From Kaistella sp. (GTDB lineage Bacteria; Bacteroidota; Bacteroidia; Flavobacteriales; Weeksellaceae), in the NCBI GenBank assembly GCA_019459085.1, contig JAIBEW010000032.1, forward strand, positions 1-64,000: 64,000 bases of DNA. Direction: 5' to 3'. The notes beneath the pieces were generated by a model that saw only the letters and a program-made list of their open reading frames with translations, was not told the DNA's origin and made no database searches. This document shows positions 38,352 to 49,019 of this stretch, piece after piece. Numbering within the stretch: the stretch's first letter is position 1; the number at the start of each line of letters is the position of its first letter. A program made the translations under genes and the position numbers.

Positions 38352-40556
38352 ATGAAAACAAAAACCGCCGATTTATCGAAGGAACTAAAAAAATATTTCG
38401 GCTTCTCTACATTTAAAGGACATCAGGAAGAGATTATAAAGGATTTACTGGAAGGCAAAGATATCTTTGTCCTCATGCCAACCGGGGGTGGAAAATCCCT
38501 TTGTTATCAGCTTCCTGCACTTATTTCTGAAGGCACGGCAATCGTTGTTTCGCCATTAATTGCCCTTATGAAAAATCAGGTCGATGCCGTGAACGGTCTT
38601 TCGTCAAATGAAGGAGTGGCACACGTGCTGAATTCTTCTCTTAATAAAACACAGACCAAACAGGTTTTTGATGATATAAAGGCCGGGAGAACAAAATTGC
38701 TCTACGTCGCTCCCGAATCTTTAATCAAGGAAGAATATCTCGAATTTCTGAAAGACGTTAAAATTTCTTTCGTCGCTATTGATGAGGCACACTGCATCTC
38801 GGAGTGGGGCCACGATTTCCGGCCGGAATACCGGAACCTGAAACTCATCATCGATAAAATTGCTGATGTTCCGGTGATTGCCTTAACAGCCACCGCAACA
38901 CCGAAAGTACAGGACGATATTCAGAAAACACTCGGAATGTCCAACGCACTGGTGTTCAAGGAAAGTTTCAACAGAGCAAATCTGTTCTACGAAATGAGGC
39001 CGAAGGTGAATGTCGACCGCGAAATCGTAAAATTCATCAATCAGCATAAAGGAAAATCCGGAATTGTATATTGCCTGAGCCGCAGAAAAGTCGAGGAATT
39101 TGCCCAGCTTCTGCAGGTGAACGGAATCAATGCGCTGCCGTATCACGCCGGTCTGGACCAAAAAACCCGCGTTGCAAATCAGGATAAATTTTTGATGGAA
39201 GAAGCCGATGTAATAGTTGCAACCATCGCATTTGGAATGGGAATCGACAAGCCTGATGTGCGTTTTGTGATCCATTACGACATTCCCAAATCGCTCGAAA
39301 GCTATTATCAGGAAACGGGAAGAGCAGGAAGAGATGGCGGTGAAGGCATTTGTGTCGCTTTTTATGACCCGAAAGATATTGAAAAACTTGAAAAATTTCT
39401 GGCGCAGAAACCCGTTTCGGAACGCGAAATCGGTCTTCAGCTGCTGAACGAAGTAGTGGGATATGCCGAAACTTCGATGAGCAGAAGGCAATATTTGCTC
39501 AACTATTTTGGGGAGCAGTTCGATCCGGTAAAAGGTGCAGGTGCGCTCATGTGCGACAATTCCGTAAATCCTCCGGCTTTAAAAGATGCAACAAAAGAAC
39601 TGAAGCTCGTTTTAAGTCTTGTGAAAGATCTGGAAGAGAAATTCCGTACTAAAGACCTGATTGCAGTGATTTCCGGAAAGGAAAACTCCGTAACGAAATC
39701 CTATAAACTGGAAACCACAAAGCATTTCGGCATCGGAAAAAACCAGGTGGAGAATTTCTGGAAATCCATCATCCGTCAGGCGACAGTGCAGAATTTTTTA
39801 CAGAAAGACATTGAAACCTACGGCGTTTTAAAGCTTACAGAAAACGGCCATAAAGTAATTGACGGCAAAGACAAAACGCCTTTCCTTATTGCCGAAGACC
39901 GAGAATACGATCTGGCGCAGACCAAAGCAGATTCCGATCAGGTGCAGGTTCAGGCCAGCGGCGCACTGGATCAGGTGCTGTTTGGGCAGTTGAAGGAACT
40001 TCAGAAGAAAGTGGCTAAAAAACATGGGATTCCGCCTTACACGGTGTTTATGGAACCGAGCTTGGAAGACATGACGGTTCAGTATCCGGTTACCGTAGAG
40101 GAAATCGGGAAGATTTACGGCGTGGGCGAAGGCAAGGCTAAAAAATATGGTAAAGAATTTGCGGAGTTCATTAAAAAATATGTTGAGGAAAACAATATTG
40201 AGCGTACCCAGGACATGGTCCTCAAACAGGTGGCCAATAAATCCAGCCATAAGGTGTTCATTATACAGAATACCGATAAAAAAATTGACCTCGAAGACAT
40301 CGCGAAAGCAAAAAATCTTTCAATGGATGATCTCCTGAAGGAAATGGAAAGGATTGTCTACCAGGGAACCAAACTCAATATTGATTATTATATTGATGAA
40401 AATTTTGATGAAGATATCGTTGAAGAATTCATGGAATTTATGGGCGAATCTGAAAGCGACAGCATGAAAGTCCTGTTGGCGGAATTTGGCGATGAACTCA
40501 GTGATGAAGAAGTTCGCATGCTGCGGATTAAATTCATTTCCGATGTGGCCAATTAA
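38352..40556 (+). CDS. recQ: ATP-dependent DNA helicase RecQ
   Basis: [68 protein letters not shown]-like C-terminus. Confidence 0.96.
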   Translation: MKTKTADLSKELKKYFGFSTFKGHQEEIIKDLLEGKDIFVLMPTGGGKSLCYQLPALISEGTAIVVSPLIALMKNQVDAVNGLSSNEGVAHVLNSSLNKTQTKQVFDDIKAGRTKLLYVAPESLIKEEYLEFLKDVKISFVAIDEAHCISEWGHDFRPEYRNLKLIIDKIADVPVIALTATATPKVQDDIQKTLGMSNALVFKESFNRANLFYEMRPKVNVDREIVKFINQHKGKSGIVYCLSRRKVEEFAQLLQVNGINALPYHAGLDQKTRVANQDKFLMEEADVIVATIAFGMGIDKPDVRFVIHYDIPKSLESYYQETGRAGRDGGEGICVAFYDPKDIEKLEKFLAQKPVSEREIGLQLLNEVVGYAETSMSRRQYLLNYFGEQFDPVKGAGALMCDNSVNPPALKDATKELKLVLSLVKDLEEKFRTKDLIAVISGKENSVTKSYKLETTKHFGIGKNQVENFWKSIIRQATVQNFLQKDIETYGVLKLTENGHKVIDGKDKTPFLIAEDREYDLAQTKADSDQVQVQASGALDQVLFGQLKELQKKVAKKHGIPPYTVFMEPSLEDMTVQYPVTVEEIGKIYGVGEGKAKKYGKEFAEFIKKYVEENNIERTQDMVLKQVANKSSHKVFIIQNTDKKIDLEDIAKAKNLSMDDLLKEMERIVYQGTKLNIDYYIDENFDEDIVEEFMEFMGESESDSMKVLLAEFGDELSDEEVRMLRIKFISDVAN

Positions 40557-40716
40557 TATAGATTAGATTTAAAACGCAATTTCAGGAATTTTTAGTAAGC
40601 CTGTCATCTTTACTGAGGGTATATTTTTCATTTTAAAACCTCCGGATACTGTTCAATTTTCGTCTTTTTAGGGATAAAATCTGACCGATACGTGCATTCT
40701 GACGGCAATTTTTTCG

Positions 40717-40724
40717 TAATTTTG
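40717..40724 (+). promoter_or_regulatory. Candidate Bacteroidota -7 element (TAnnTTTG) upstream of lpd
   Basis: TAATTTTG followed by TGCC, 38 bp before ATG; -33 element not clear. Confidence 0.4.
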
Positions 40725-40761
40725 TGCCACTTTAATTTTTAATAAATCAAACAAAATAAAG

Positions 40762-42165
40762 ATGAGTCAATTCGATGTTACCGTAATCGGTTCCGGTCCC
40801 GGAGGTTATGTAGCGGCAATCCGCTGCGCACAGTTAGGTTTCAAAACAGCCATTATTGAAAAATATCCTGTTATGGGCGGAACATGCCTGAACGTGGGAT
40901 GTATTCCTTCCAAAGCGCTTCTGGACAGTTCTGAACATTTCGAAAACGCCAAACATAATTTTGCAGATCACGGAATCATCATCAATGAACCTAAAGCCGA
41001 TCTGGCAAGAATGGTGGCAAGAAAGAATGAAGTGGTGGAACATACGACGAAAGGAATTAGCTTTTTGATGGACAAAAACAAAATCACCGTTTTTGAAGGC
41101 GTTGGAAGCTTCGAATCTTCAACTCAGGTAAAAGTGACCAAAAACGACGGTTCTACCGAAACCATCGACTCAAAATATATCATCATCGCAACGGGTTCAA
41201 AGCCAAGCTCTCTGCCTTTCATCACTTTGGATAAAGAAAGAGTGATGACTTCTACAGAAGCATTAAATCTCAAAGAGATTCCAAAACATCTAATCGTTAT
41301 CGGTGGCGGTGTCATCGGTCTCGAACTGGGTTCTGTATATAAAAGATTGGGTTCAGAAGTAACCGTCGTAGAATTTATGGATAAAATCATCCCAACCATG
41401 GACGGATCTTTATCAAAGGAACTCAATAAAGTTTTAAGAAAACAAGGCATGAAATTCATGCTTTCAACGGCTGTTCAGGCAGTGGAAAGAAACGGCGACA
41501 CGGTAAAAGTAACCGCGAAAGACAAGAAAGGAGCAGAAGTAATCGTGGAAGGCGATTATGTGTTGGTTTCCGTAGGAAGACAACCTTTTACCGACGGACT
41601 TGCTGTTGAAAAAGCAGGTGTTGATCTTGATGAAAGAGGAAGAGTGAAAACGAATGAACATTTACAGACGAACGTTTCAAATATTTACGCAGTCGGTGAT
41701 GTGGTTGCAGGCGCAATGTTGGCGCACAAGGCTTCTGAAGAAGGGGTTTTGGTGGCAGAACAGATCGCTGGTCAGAAACCGCACATCAATTATAATTTAA
41801 TTCCGGGCGTTGTGTATACCTGGCCTGAAGTTGCTGCAGTTGGAAAAACTGAGGAGCAGTTGAAAGCTGAAGGCGTAGCCATTAAAGTTGGGAATTTCCC
41901 AATGAGAGCCTTAGGAAGAAGCCGTGCTTCAGGGGATCTGGACGGATTTGTAAAAATCATTGCCGATGAAAAAACTGATGAGGTTTTAGGCGTTCACATG
42001 ATCGGCGCCAGAGCCGCAGATCTTATTGCAGAAGCCGTAACCGCCATGGAATACAGAGCCAGCGCGGAAGATATTGCCAGAATGTCTCACGCGCACCCGA
42101 CTTTTGCAGAAGCGATGAAGGAAGCAGCTTTGGACGCGACTGGAAAAATCGCGCTTCATATGTAA
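40762..42165 (+). CDS. lpdA: Dihydrolipoyl dehydrogenase
   Basis: VIGSGPGGYVAAIRCAQLGFKTAIIEKYPVMGGTCLNVGCIPSKALL; HAHPTFAEAMKEAA. Confidence 0.97.
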   Translation: MSQFDVTVIGSGPGGYVAAIRCAQLGFKTAIIEKYPVMGGTCLNVGCIPSKALLDSSEHFENAKHNFADHGIIINEPKADLARMVARKNEVVEHTTKGISFLMDKNKITVFEGVGSFESSTQVKVTKNDGSTETIDSKYIIIATGSKPSSLPFITLDKERVMTSTEALNLKEIPKHLIVIGGGVIGLELGSVYKRLGSEVTVVEFMDKIIPTMDGSLSKELNKVLRKQGMKFMLSTAVQAVERNGDTVKVTAKDKKGAEVIVEGDYVLVSVGRQPFTDGLAVEKAGVDLDERGRVKTNEHLQTNVSNIYAVGDVVAGAMLAHKASEEGVLVAEQIAGQKPHINYNLIPGVVYTWPEVAAVGKTEEQLKAEGVAIKVGNFPMRALGRSRASGDLDGFVKIIADEKTDEVLGVHMIGARAADLIAEAVTAMEYRASAEDIARMSHAHPTFAEAMKEAALDATGKIALHM

Positions 42166-42226
42166 ATCAACGTCGGACAATTCGTGAGTTGTCCTGTCCA
42201 AAAACCAATCGGTTTCAATAGATTAT

Positions 42227-42254
42227 AAAGAGAAGTTTCGGCTTCTCTTTTTTT
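42227..42254 (+). terminator. Intrinsic terminator downstream of lpd
   Basis: AAAGAGAAG-TTTCGG-CTTCTCTTT plus T run. Confidence 0.85.
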
Positions 42255-42265
42255 TGTATGATCAA

Positions 42266-42463
42266 TTATTCCTTTTTCTGATACCGGTAAAAAGGTTTGA
42301 TATTTTTGTGCAGAAAAACGCCTTTCGAATAAGCCGCTCTGAATTCATCAAAAACAACCTGTGGTACCTCAAAATAGTCATAAACCGACCCCGAAACATA
42401 AATGATCGTCAGAATTTCCTGTTCCGGATGGTAAAAATACTTTTTGATGACTGTTGATGGCAT
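42266..42463 (-). CDS. KTSC domain protein
   Basis: 65 aa; YHPEQEILTIIYVSGSVYDYFEVPQVVFDEFRAAYSKGVFLHKNIKPFYRYQK. Confidence 0.85.
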   Translation of the reverse strand: MPSTVIKKYFYHPEQEILTIIYVSGSVYDYFEVPQVVFDEFRAAYSKGVFLHKNIKPFYRYQKKE

Positions 42464-42500
42464 GCAGCATTTTCAGCAATATTCGTTCCTTTAGTTTTCT

Positions 42501-42508
42501 TACCTTTG
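42501..42508 (+). promoter_or_regulatory. Candidate -7 element (TAnnTTTG) upstream of cvfB-like gene
   Basis: TACCTTTG followed by CA, 21 bp before ATG at 42529. Confidence 0.45.
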
Positions 42509-42528
42509 CATTCAATTATTACTTACCT

Positions 42529-43365
42529 ATGGACCTCGGCAAAACTCAGCTTTTAAAAATCGCAGAAAAAAATTTTTCCGGACTGTTTCTGGAAGATGAA
42601 AACGGTGAAAGAGCATTTCTTCCCAAAATTTTCGCTTCCGAAGATGCAGAAGTCGGCAGTGAAATGGAAGTTTTCGTATATCAGGACGATGATAAACTGA
42701 AAGCCACCACTGAAAAACCTAACGCTGAAGTCGGCGAATTTGCCGTCATGAACTGTGTGCAGAGTCTGCCGACGGGCGCCTTCATGGATTGGGGAATCAT
42801 TAAGGATCTTTTCGTGCCATACAAACAGCAGAAACTGAAAATTATTGAAGGAAAACGCTACCTCGTTCATGTTTATGTGGATGAATTTCTCGGTTTAATC
42901 ACCGGAACAACGCGTTTCAAAAGAAATCCGCAGTACGAGGATCTGCCTTTCCGCAAAGGCGATAAGGTGAATCTGATCATCATGGGTGAAGGTGAACTGG
43001 GCTGGAATGTGGTCGTGAACAAAGAATATATCGGACTGATTTACGCTTCCGATGTGTATACAAAACTTTTTCCTTTATCGGAAGAAACAGGTTTCATCAA
43101 AACCATCCGCGAGGACGGTAAAATCGACGTTTCCCTGCAGCCCGAAGGTTATGATAATAACGATGAGTTCCAGCAGGTCATTCTGGAGAAACTGAACTTA
43201 AACCACGGTTTGCTGTTCCTTTCAGATAAGTCCGAACCCGAAGAAATCAAACAGGAACTGCAGATGAGCAAAAAGAATTTCAAAAAAGCCATTGGCGGCC
43301 TGTACCGCGATAAAAAAATTGAGATTCTGGAGGATAAAATCCGCTTGATTGATCAGGGGGAATAA
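42529..43365 (+). CDS. CvfB/YitL-type S1-like RNA-binding protein
   Basis: Start revised to MDLGKTQLLKIAEKNFSGLFLEDENGERAFLPK; GAFMDWGIIKDLFVPYKQQ; EDGKIDVSLQPEGY. Confidence 0.88.
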   Translation: MDLGKTQLLKIAEKNFSGLFLEDENGERAFLPKIFASEDAEVGSEMEVFVYQDDDKLKATTEKPNAEVGEFAVMNCVQSLPTGAFMDWGIIKDLFVPYKQQKLKIIEGKRYLVHVYVDEFLGLITGTTRFKRNPQYEDLPFRKGDKVNLIIMGEGELGWNVVVNKEYIGLIYASDVYTKLFPLSEETGFIKTIREDGKIDVSLQPEGYDNNDEFQQVILEKLNLNHGLLFLSDKSEPEEIKQELQMSKKNFKKAIGGLYRDKKIEILEDKIRLIDQGE

Positions 43366-43395
43366 ACCAGAATTAAAATAATAGAAATATATACA

Positions 43396-43414
43396 GCGGG
43401 CTTAGCCCGCTTTT
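43396..43414. terminator. Terminator-like hairpin
   Basis: GCGGGC-TTA-GCCCGC-TTTT. Confidence 0.7.
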
Positions 43415-43440
43415 CGTTTTTTATGATAGACTTAAGTCGA

Positions 43441-43462
43441 AACTTATGTTTTCGCATAAGTT
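43441..43462 (-). terminator. Hairpin at the end of the minus-strand gene
   Basis: AACTTATG-TTTTCG-CATAAGTT. Confidence 0.6.
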
Positions 43463-43467
43463 AAAAA

Positions 43468-43815
43468 TTATTCCTTTTTCACAAGCAAAATCCAGTCTTC
43501 TTCAAGCAGTTTGTATCCGATATCATATACAAACCGGTATTCCGCGCCGTTTTTATAAACTTTCAGACCTGTGAAATACTCAAAATCAAAACCTTCGGAG
43601 GCCAGTTTATTGCGCGTGGTTTTGGCTTTTCCTTCGGTAAACTTCTGGTCCGCAAGAATACGGTGGTTTTTGCGCAGCCGGTTGTTGATGTTGCGCATCA
43701 GATTCGATGAATCTTTGTTCTGCTTATTGTTGTGGGCATTGCGACAGCCGTCTGAACAGAACTTTTTATCGGACCGGCCGTGGATGGTTTCGCCGCATTC
43801 AAGACAGTTATTCAT
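43468..43815 (-). CDS. Small zinc-ribbon protein (DUF2116-like)
   Basis: MNNCLECGETIHGRSDKKFCSDGCRNAHNNKQN (CxxC..CxxxC). Confidence 0.75.
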   Translation of the reverse strand: MNNCLECGETIHGRSDKKFCSDGCRNAHNNKQNKDSSNLMRNINNRLRKNHRILADQKFTEGKAKTTRNKLASEGFDFEYFTGLKVYKNGAEYRFVYDIGYKLLEEDWILLVKKE

Positions 43816-44212
43816 GGTTTTTAATTTTAGTCGCAAACACAATGATATGGCCGTCCGGATCTGAAAAATAAAATGCCCGGTCGCCCCAGTTTCTTGTTAA
43901 TAGAGGACTGATGATTTCAACATTCAGGTCTGTTGCGTTCTGATATTCCGATTCCGCATCATCAACATACAGGTAGATTTCACACCGTGGAATTCCCGTA
44001 CCGGTGGCGGGATGGGGTGCTTTATCCTCGAAAATTTTTACAATACCGCTGTTCGGCATAAGACCTAAGACAAAATCCGCAGTAAGTTCAAATTCCGTCA
44101 TTCCGGGAACATGAAGGATCGCCTTGGTTCGGAAAATCTTTTCGTAGAAATCTCTGCTTTTTTCCTGATCTTCTACATAAAGTATCGTGTGGATTTTTGA
44201 AAACCGGTTCAT
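43808..44212 (-). CDS. VOC/glyoxalase superfamily protein
   Basis: KIHTILYVEDQEKSRDFYEKIF..GDRAFYFSDPDGHIIVFA. Confidence 0.9.
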   Translation of the reverse strand: MNRFSKIHTILYVEDQEKSRDFYEKIFRTKAILHVPGMTEFELTADFVLGLMPNSGIVKIFEDKAPHPATGTGIPRCEIYLYVDDAESEYQNATDLNVEIISPLLTRNWGDRAFYFSDPDGHIIVFATKIKNHE

Positions 44213-44514
44213 GGGGATGTTAACGTATTCAAATATAACAAATTATCCGTTTCCAAATGGCTTTTTACATAAAAAATTCTGCGCGATCTTTCGTGTTCTT
44301 TCGGTTCTTATTTGATATTATTTGCCACAACTAAAAAATGATGGAAGCTAATGTTCATCGAATGATACTGCAGCTTAAATGATTTTAAACGACAACAAAC
44401 GAAAATAATTATTTTTTTACCGAATAAAATTCACGAACCGTTGAATCTTTGCATCAGAGATTTGAGAAAAAACAGTGCGTCTCATTTCTAATGTTTAATT
44501 AAAATTTTAAAATC

Positions 44515-44844
44515 ATGTCACTAAGAAACAAAGTAACCTTAATCGGTCACACAGGCAAAGAAGTTGAAACCGTGAACTTCGAAAACGGGAAACTCGCAAA
44601 AGTAACCCTCGCAACCAACGATTATTACACCAACGGACTTGGTGAGAAAGTAGAGGAAACACAATGGCACAACCTCGTAGCCAGCGGAAAATTAGCCGAT
44701 ATTATGGAAAAGTATGTACAGAAAGGAAAAGAAATTGCCGTGGAAGGCAAAATCGTTTACCGAACTTTTGATGATAAGGCAGGCGTGAAACATTACATCA
44801 CCGAAATTCGTGTGGAAGAGATTGTGCTCTTGGGAAGCAAATAA
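44515..44844 (+). CDS. ssb: Single-stranded DNA-binding protein
   Basis: MSLRNKVTLIGHTGKEVETVNFENGKLAKVTLATNDYY..TQWHNLVASGKLADIMEKYVQKGKEIAVEGKIVYR. Confidence 0.95.
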   Translation: MSLRNKVTLIGHTGKEVETVNFENGKLAKVTLATNDYYTNGLGEKVEETQWHNLVASGKLADIMEKYVQKGKEIAVEGKIVYRTFDDKAGVKHYITEIRVEEIVLLGSK

Positions 44845-44913
44845 AATCAATTGGGGAAAGCCGGAACTCCGGTCGGGGCTTCGGCTTTTATCCTAACTCT
44901 TAAATTCAACAAG

Positions 44914-45363
44914 ATGAAAGTAAAATTTTTCAAAATCAGATTATCGGATGAGTTTATTTATTCCGACCAAAAAGTTCTCGACCGGTTTTTAGCCGGACAC
45001 AGCATCCTGAAATATGAATCGGCTTTCGTTAAGGAAGAAGAAAGCTACTGGAGCGTCATCATTTATTATGAAGACTTAAAACTTGTTTTAAACGAAGAAA
45101 AAGCAGAAAAATATACCGCAGAAAATGATACTGCGCTCAGTCCGGATGAAATCAGGATTCTGGAATCACTGAAAATTTGGCGCACCGAAAAAGCGAAGGA
45201 TCAGAGTCTCCCTGTTTATTTTATTGCCACAAACAAAGAACTGCTTTCCCTTGCCAGATATCGACCCGGAAAAAAGGAAGAACTGTTGGACATCAAAGGT
45301 TTCGGCAAGCATAAAATTGAAAACTACGGCGAAGAGATCATTGAGATTTTAGAAAACGTGTGA
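44914..45363 (+). CDS. HRDC domain-containing protein
   Basis: Start revised to MKVKFFKIRLSDEFI; C-terminal LPVYFIATNKELLSLARYRPGKKEELLDIKGFGKHKIENYGEEIIEIL. Confidence 0.88.
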   Translation: MKVKFFKIRLSDEFIYSDQKVLDRFLAGHSILKYESAFVKEEESYWSVIIYYEDLKLVLNEEKAEKYTAENDTALSPDEIRILESLKIWRTEKAKDQSLPVYFIATNKELLSLARYRPGKKEELLDIKGFGKHKIENYGEEIIEILENV

Positions 45364-45475
45364 TCGCGTGAGGTGTTTTTTCAGTTGAGATGAGGATAAA
45401 TTCCATAACGACAATGCTCTTGATGGGTAGCGGGGAATTCTTCAGTTGCTCCTGATGAAAATCCTTTTAATTCCT

Positions 45476-45483
45476 TATTTTTG
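45476..45483 (+). promoter_or_regulatory. Candidate -7 element (TAnnTTTG) upstream of hisS
   Basis: TATTTTTG followed by CA, 36 bp before ATG. Confidence 0.4.
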
Positions 45484-45518
45484 CATTCAGAAGTAAGAAA
45501 TATACATCACGCAACAGT

Positions 45519-46868
45519 ATGAAGCCAAGTTTAGCCAAAGGAACCCGCGATTTCACCTCAACAGAAATCGCTAACAGAAGATTGATCATCAATACCCTCC
45601 AGAAAAATTTTGAATTGTTTGGTTTCCAGCCTTTGGAGACCCCAAGTTTCGAAAATCTTTCCACTTTAACCGGAAAATATGGTGAAGAAGGCGACCGGCT
45701 GATTTTTAAAATCCTGAATTCCGGTGATTATGCTTCCAAAACAAATGAAGAAGACTGGACCACTAAAAACTCCCAGAAACTGATCTCCCAGATTTCTGAA
45801 AAAGCACTCCGTTACGATTTAACAGTTCCTTTCGCCCGTTTCGTGGCAATGAACTACGGACAGATGGTTTTTCCGTTTAAGCGTTACCAGATTCAGCCGG
45901 TTTGGAGAGCCGACCGTCCGCAGAAAGGACGGTTCAGGGAATTCTACCAGTGTGATGCCGATGTTGTCGGTTCAGAAAGTCTGTGGCAGGAAGTGGACCT
46001 TGTTCAGTTGTATCTGAAATCTTTTTCGGATTTAAAAATTCCTGTTTCGCTTCATCTGAATAACCGGAAAATACTGTCAGGTTTAGCGGAATTTGCGGGA
46101 ATTTCTGAACAGCTGATCGACTTTACCGTTGCGCTTGACAAACTGGATAAAATAGGAAAAGACGGAGTTGTTAAAGAGTTGCTCGAGAAAAATATTGCAC
46201 AGGAATCAATTGATAAGCTCGATTTTCTCTTCAGCCAAAGTGAAAATGCAATCGAAAATGTTCTAAAACTTAAAGAAAAGTTTGCAGGCAATGAAATAGG
46301 AACGAAAGGCGTAGAAGAATTGGAATTTGTCCTTACAAAATGTCTGGACCTTGGAATTTCTGCTGAAAGCCTTAAATTCGATATTACTTTAGCTCGAGGA
46401 CTGGATTATTATACAGGAGCTATTTTCGAAGTGAAAGCGAATAATGTAGAAATGGGCTCTATCGGCGGCGGCGGCAGATACGACAATCTTACGGAAGTTT
46501 TCGGAGTAAAAAATATTCCCGGGATCGGGATTTCCTTTGGTCTCGACCGGATTTACCTCGTGATGGAAGAACTCGGACTGTTCCCAGAGAACTCGGATCA
46601 TTCAGTGCAGTTTCTTTTTGTGAATTACGGGGAAGAGGAGTCACTTGAAGCTTTAAAACTCATTGCAAAACTGCGCGACCAGGGAATTTCGGCAGAACTT
46701 TATCCCGAATCATCAAAACTGAAAAAGCAGTTCTCATACGCTGAAAAAAAGAGGATTCCCCATCTTGTGTTTTTCGGTGAAGAGGAAATATCCGCAGGCA
46801 AAATTACAGTGAAAGATCTTGAAAAGGGAGAACAGCAAACCCTGTCTATCGAGGAATTTTTGACATAA
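45519..46868 (+). CDS. hisS: Histidine--tRNA ligase
   Basis: [65 protein letters not shown]. Confidence 0.97.
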   Translation: MKPSLAKGTRDFTSTEIANRRLIINTLQKNFELFGFQPLETPSFENLSTLTGKYGEEGDRLIFKILNSGDYASKTNEEDWTTKNSQKLISQISEKALRYDLTVPFARFVAMNYGQMVFPFKRYQIQPVWRADRPQKGRFREFYQCDADVVGSESLWQEVDLVQLYLKSFSDLKIPVSLHLNNRKILSGLAEFAGISEQLIDFTVALDKLDKIGKDGVVKELLEKNIAQESIDKLDFLFSQSENAIENVLKLKEKFAGNEIGTKGVEELEFVLTKCLDLGISAESLKFDITLARGLDYYTGAIFEVKANNVEMGSIGGGGRYDNLTEVFGVKNIPGIGISFGLDRIYLVMEELGLFPENSDHSVQFLFVNYGEEESLEALKLIAKLRDQGISAELYPESSKLKKQFSYAEKKRIPHLVFFGEEEISAGKITVKDLEKGEQQTLSIEEFLT

Positions 46869-46930
46869 TTTCTAAAGATTAACTGATTCCACGTAATTTT
46901 ACATAGAACAAAGATTCTAAAAATATTGCC

Positions 46931-47728
46931 ATGGAAAACTATCTGGATATCAATCGCAATTCTTGGAACAAAAAAGTGGAACCGCACCTGAAATCTGATT
47001 TCTATTTTGTGGAGGAATTTTTAAAGGGCCGTACATCACTAAACTCCATTGAACTTGGACTTTTGGGCGACATAAAAGATCAGGAAGTCCTGCATCTGCA
47101 GTGTCATTTCGGTCAGGATTCCATATCGCTGTCCAGAATGGGTGCGAAAGTTACCGGAGTTGACCTGTCGGATAAAGCGATCGAAGCTGCCGAAAATTTA
47201 GCCGAAAAATGTGGAGCAGACACCGAGTTCTTAATCTCGGATGTATATGAACTTCCAAATATCCTCAACAAAAAATTTGATATCGTTTATAGCAGTTACG
47301 GAACCATTGGCTGGCTCCCGGATTTGGAAAAGTGGGCAAAGGTGGTGTCGCATTTCCTGAAGCCTGCCGGAAGATTTGTTTTTGTTGAATTCCATCCTTT
47401 TGTATGGATGTACGATGATGACTTCACCCACCTGAAATACAGCTATTTTAACGATGAAACCATTGTTGAAAATGAAGAGGGAACTTATGCCGACCAAAAT
47501 GCAGAAATCAGTTTGAAAACGGTCACCTGGAATCATCCTACTTCCGAGGTACTCAATGCGTTGATTAAAAATGGTCTGGAAATTAATGTCTTTAATGAAT
47601 ACAACTGGTCACCTTACGACTGTTTCAAACATAACGAAAAAATTGGTGAAAAACAGTTCCGGATTCCGCAGCTGGGCTCCAAAGTTCCACATGTTTTTTC
47701 ACTTACGGCCACAAAAAAATCCGGCTAA
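46931..47728 (+). CDS. Class I SAM-dependent methyltransferase
   Basis: EVLHLQCHFGQDSISLSRMGAKVTGVDLSDKAIEAAENLA. Confidence 0.92.
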   Translation: MENYLDINRNSWNKKVEPHLKSDFYFVEEFLKGRTSLNSIELGLLGDIKDQEVLHLQCHFGQDSISLSRMGAKVTGVDLSDKAIEAAENLAEKCGADTEFLISDVYELPNILNKKFDIVYSSYGTIGWLPDLEKWAKVVSHFLKPAGRFVFVEFHPFVWMYDDDFTHLKYSYFNDETIVENEEGTYADQNAEISLKTVTWNHPTSEVLNALIKNGLEINVFNEYNWSPYDCFKHNEKIGEKQFRIPQLGSKVPHVFSLTATKKSG

Positions 47729-47764
47729 TCTTGTTGATCTGCCGGATTAAATGGTATTTAAGAA

Positions 47765-48031
47765 TTAATTAAAATTCTGCTTTGCTTCAGTTTTAACTTC
47801 TTCAGCTGCTTTTTCACCTTTGTGGGCGAATTCAGAAGCTTTATTTTGAACCTGTGATGCAACGTCAGAAGCTTTAGTTTTTAAATCGCTTCCGAACTTG
47901 TTCAGATTGTCTTTCGCAGTGTTGATTTTATCTTTTACTACTTGCTGCTCTTCAGGTGTGGAACTTTTATATTTCCACCAAGCCAATGCACCTAATCCAA
48001 GTAAAGCCAATAGACCGTTTCTCTTTTTCAT
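47765..48031 (-). CDS. YtxH/LEA-like small membrane-anchored amphipathic protein
   Basis: 88 aa; GLLALLGLGALAWWKYK anchor then Lys/Ala/Glu-rich helix. Confidence 0.65.
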   Translation of the reverse strand: MKKRNGLLALLGLGALAWWKYKSSTPEEQQVVKDKINTAKDNLNKFGSDLKTKASDVASQVQNKASEFAHKGEKAAEEVKTEAKQNFN

Positions 48032-48133
48032 AATCTTAATTTTTAAGTTGTTGATATTAATGTTATAACATTGATTGTAAAATCTATGCCAAAGCCAACT
48101 TAATTCTTTTAAAGTTATGTTAAAATACGAATG

Positions 48134-48976
48134 CTAGTTAAAAACGCTGAAATGATGACCGTCAAAACTGGCAAAAACCATCGTAGGGTGGGAGTCCTGA
48201 TGAAAGATATTGCCTTCATGATCTATGCCGATTGCCCCCGCAAAACCGTCAATTTCTTTCAGTTCGGTAAATGTTTTTTCAAAAGCTTTTTCAATGCTTA
48301 ATCCATCGGTAACGCGGGTCACAATTTTCGAAGCTGTTGCATTGCTCACAATATCTTCGCCCACGCCGGTACAGCTCACTGCGCAATATTTGTTTGCGTA
48401 ATTTCCCGCAACCGTTGCAGAATCTGAAACCCTGCCTACAAGTTCAAATCCTTTTCCGCCGGTAGAAGTGGCAGCGGCAAGTCTCCCGTTTTGGTCGATG
48501 GCAACGCAACCTACAGTTCCTTTTCCGCCATTCCTGAGTTTATCTTCATATTCTTTTCGGCGCTGCGGAATTTCTGTAGAAAATTCCGGAATATCATGTT
48601 CCAGAGCATATTTTTTGGCTCCGTTTCCTCCTAAAACACGGTCCTCTTCCTGCATCAGGATTTTGGCGAGTTCGATTGGATTTTTCACATTTTGAATATT
48701 GATGACACCTGAGAATTTCTGATTTTCACCGTTCATTAACGAGGCACTCATTCGGATCTTTCCGTCGCTCTGAATTTGCGATCCCGTTCCGGCATTGAAA
48801 AGTTCATTGTCTTCCAGTAGAGAAACTGCATATACCACAGTTTCTTCCGCAGTATGGTCTTTTAAATATTCAAAAGATCTGGAAACAATATCCTTCAGCG
48901 CAGTCTGTTTTGCCACTTTTACTTCGTTGCTTTGATCGCTTTCGGAAAAAAATCCACCGTGGATAATTAATTTCAT
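48134..48976 (-). CDS. Isoaspartyl peptidase / L-asparaginase (Ntn-hydrolase)
   Basis: MKLIIHGGFF; nucleophile region GGKGTVGCVAIDQNGRLAAATSTGGK. Confidence 0.93.
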   Translation of the reverse strand: MKLIIHGGFFSESDQSNEVKVAKQTALKDIVSRSFEYLKDHTAEETVVYAVSLLEDNELFNAGTGSQIQSDGKIRMSASLMNGENQKFSGVINIQNVKNPIELAKILMQEEDRVLGGNGAKKYALEHDIPEFSTEIPQRRKEYEDKLRNGGKGTVGCVAIDQNGRLAAATSTGGKGFELVGRVSDSATVAGNYANKYCAVSCTGVGEDIVSNATASKIVTRVTDGLSIEKAFEKTFTELKEIDGFAGAIGIDHEGNIFHQDSHPTMVFASFDGHHFSVFN

Positions 48977-49019
48977 GTCTTGGATTTTGGAGTGAATGGA
49001 AATCCGGAAATTTTCCGGA

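Noticed and set aside
38352-47728. recQ-lpd-ssb-hisS region as an unusual locus
   Set aside because: Ordinary housekeeping and common flavobacterial genes with normal spacing and terminators.
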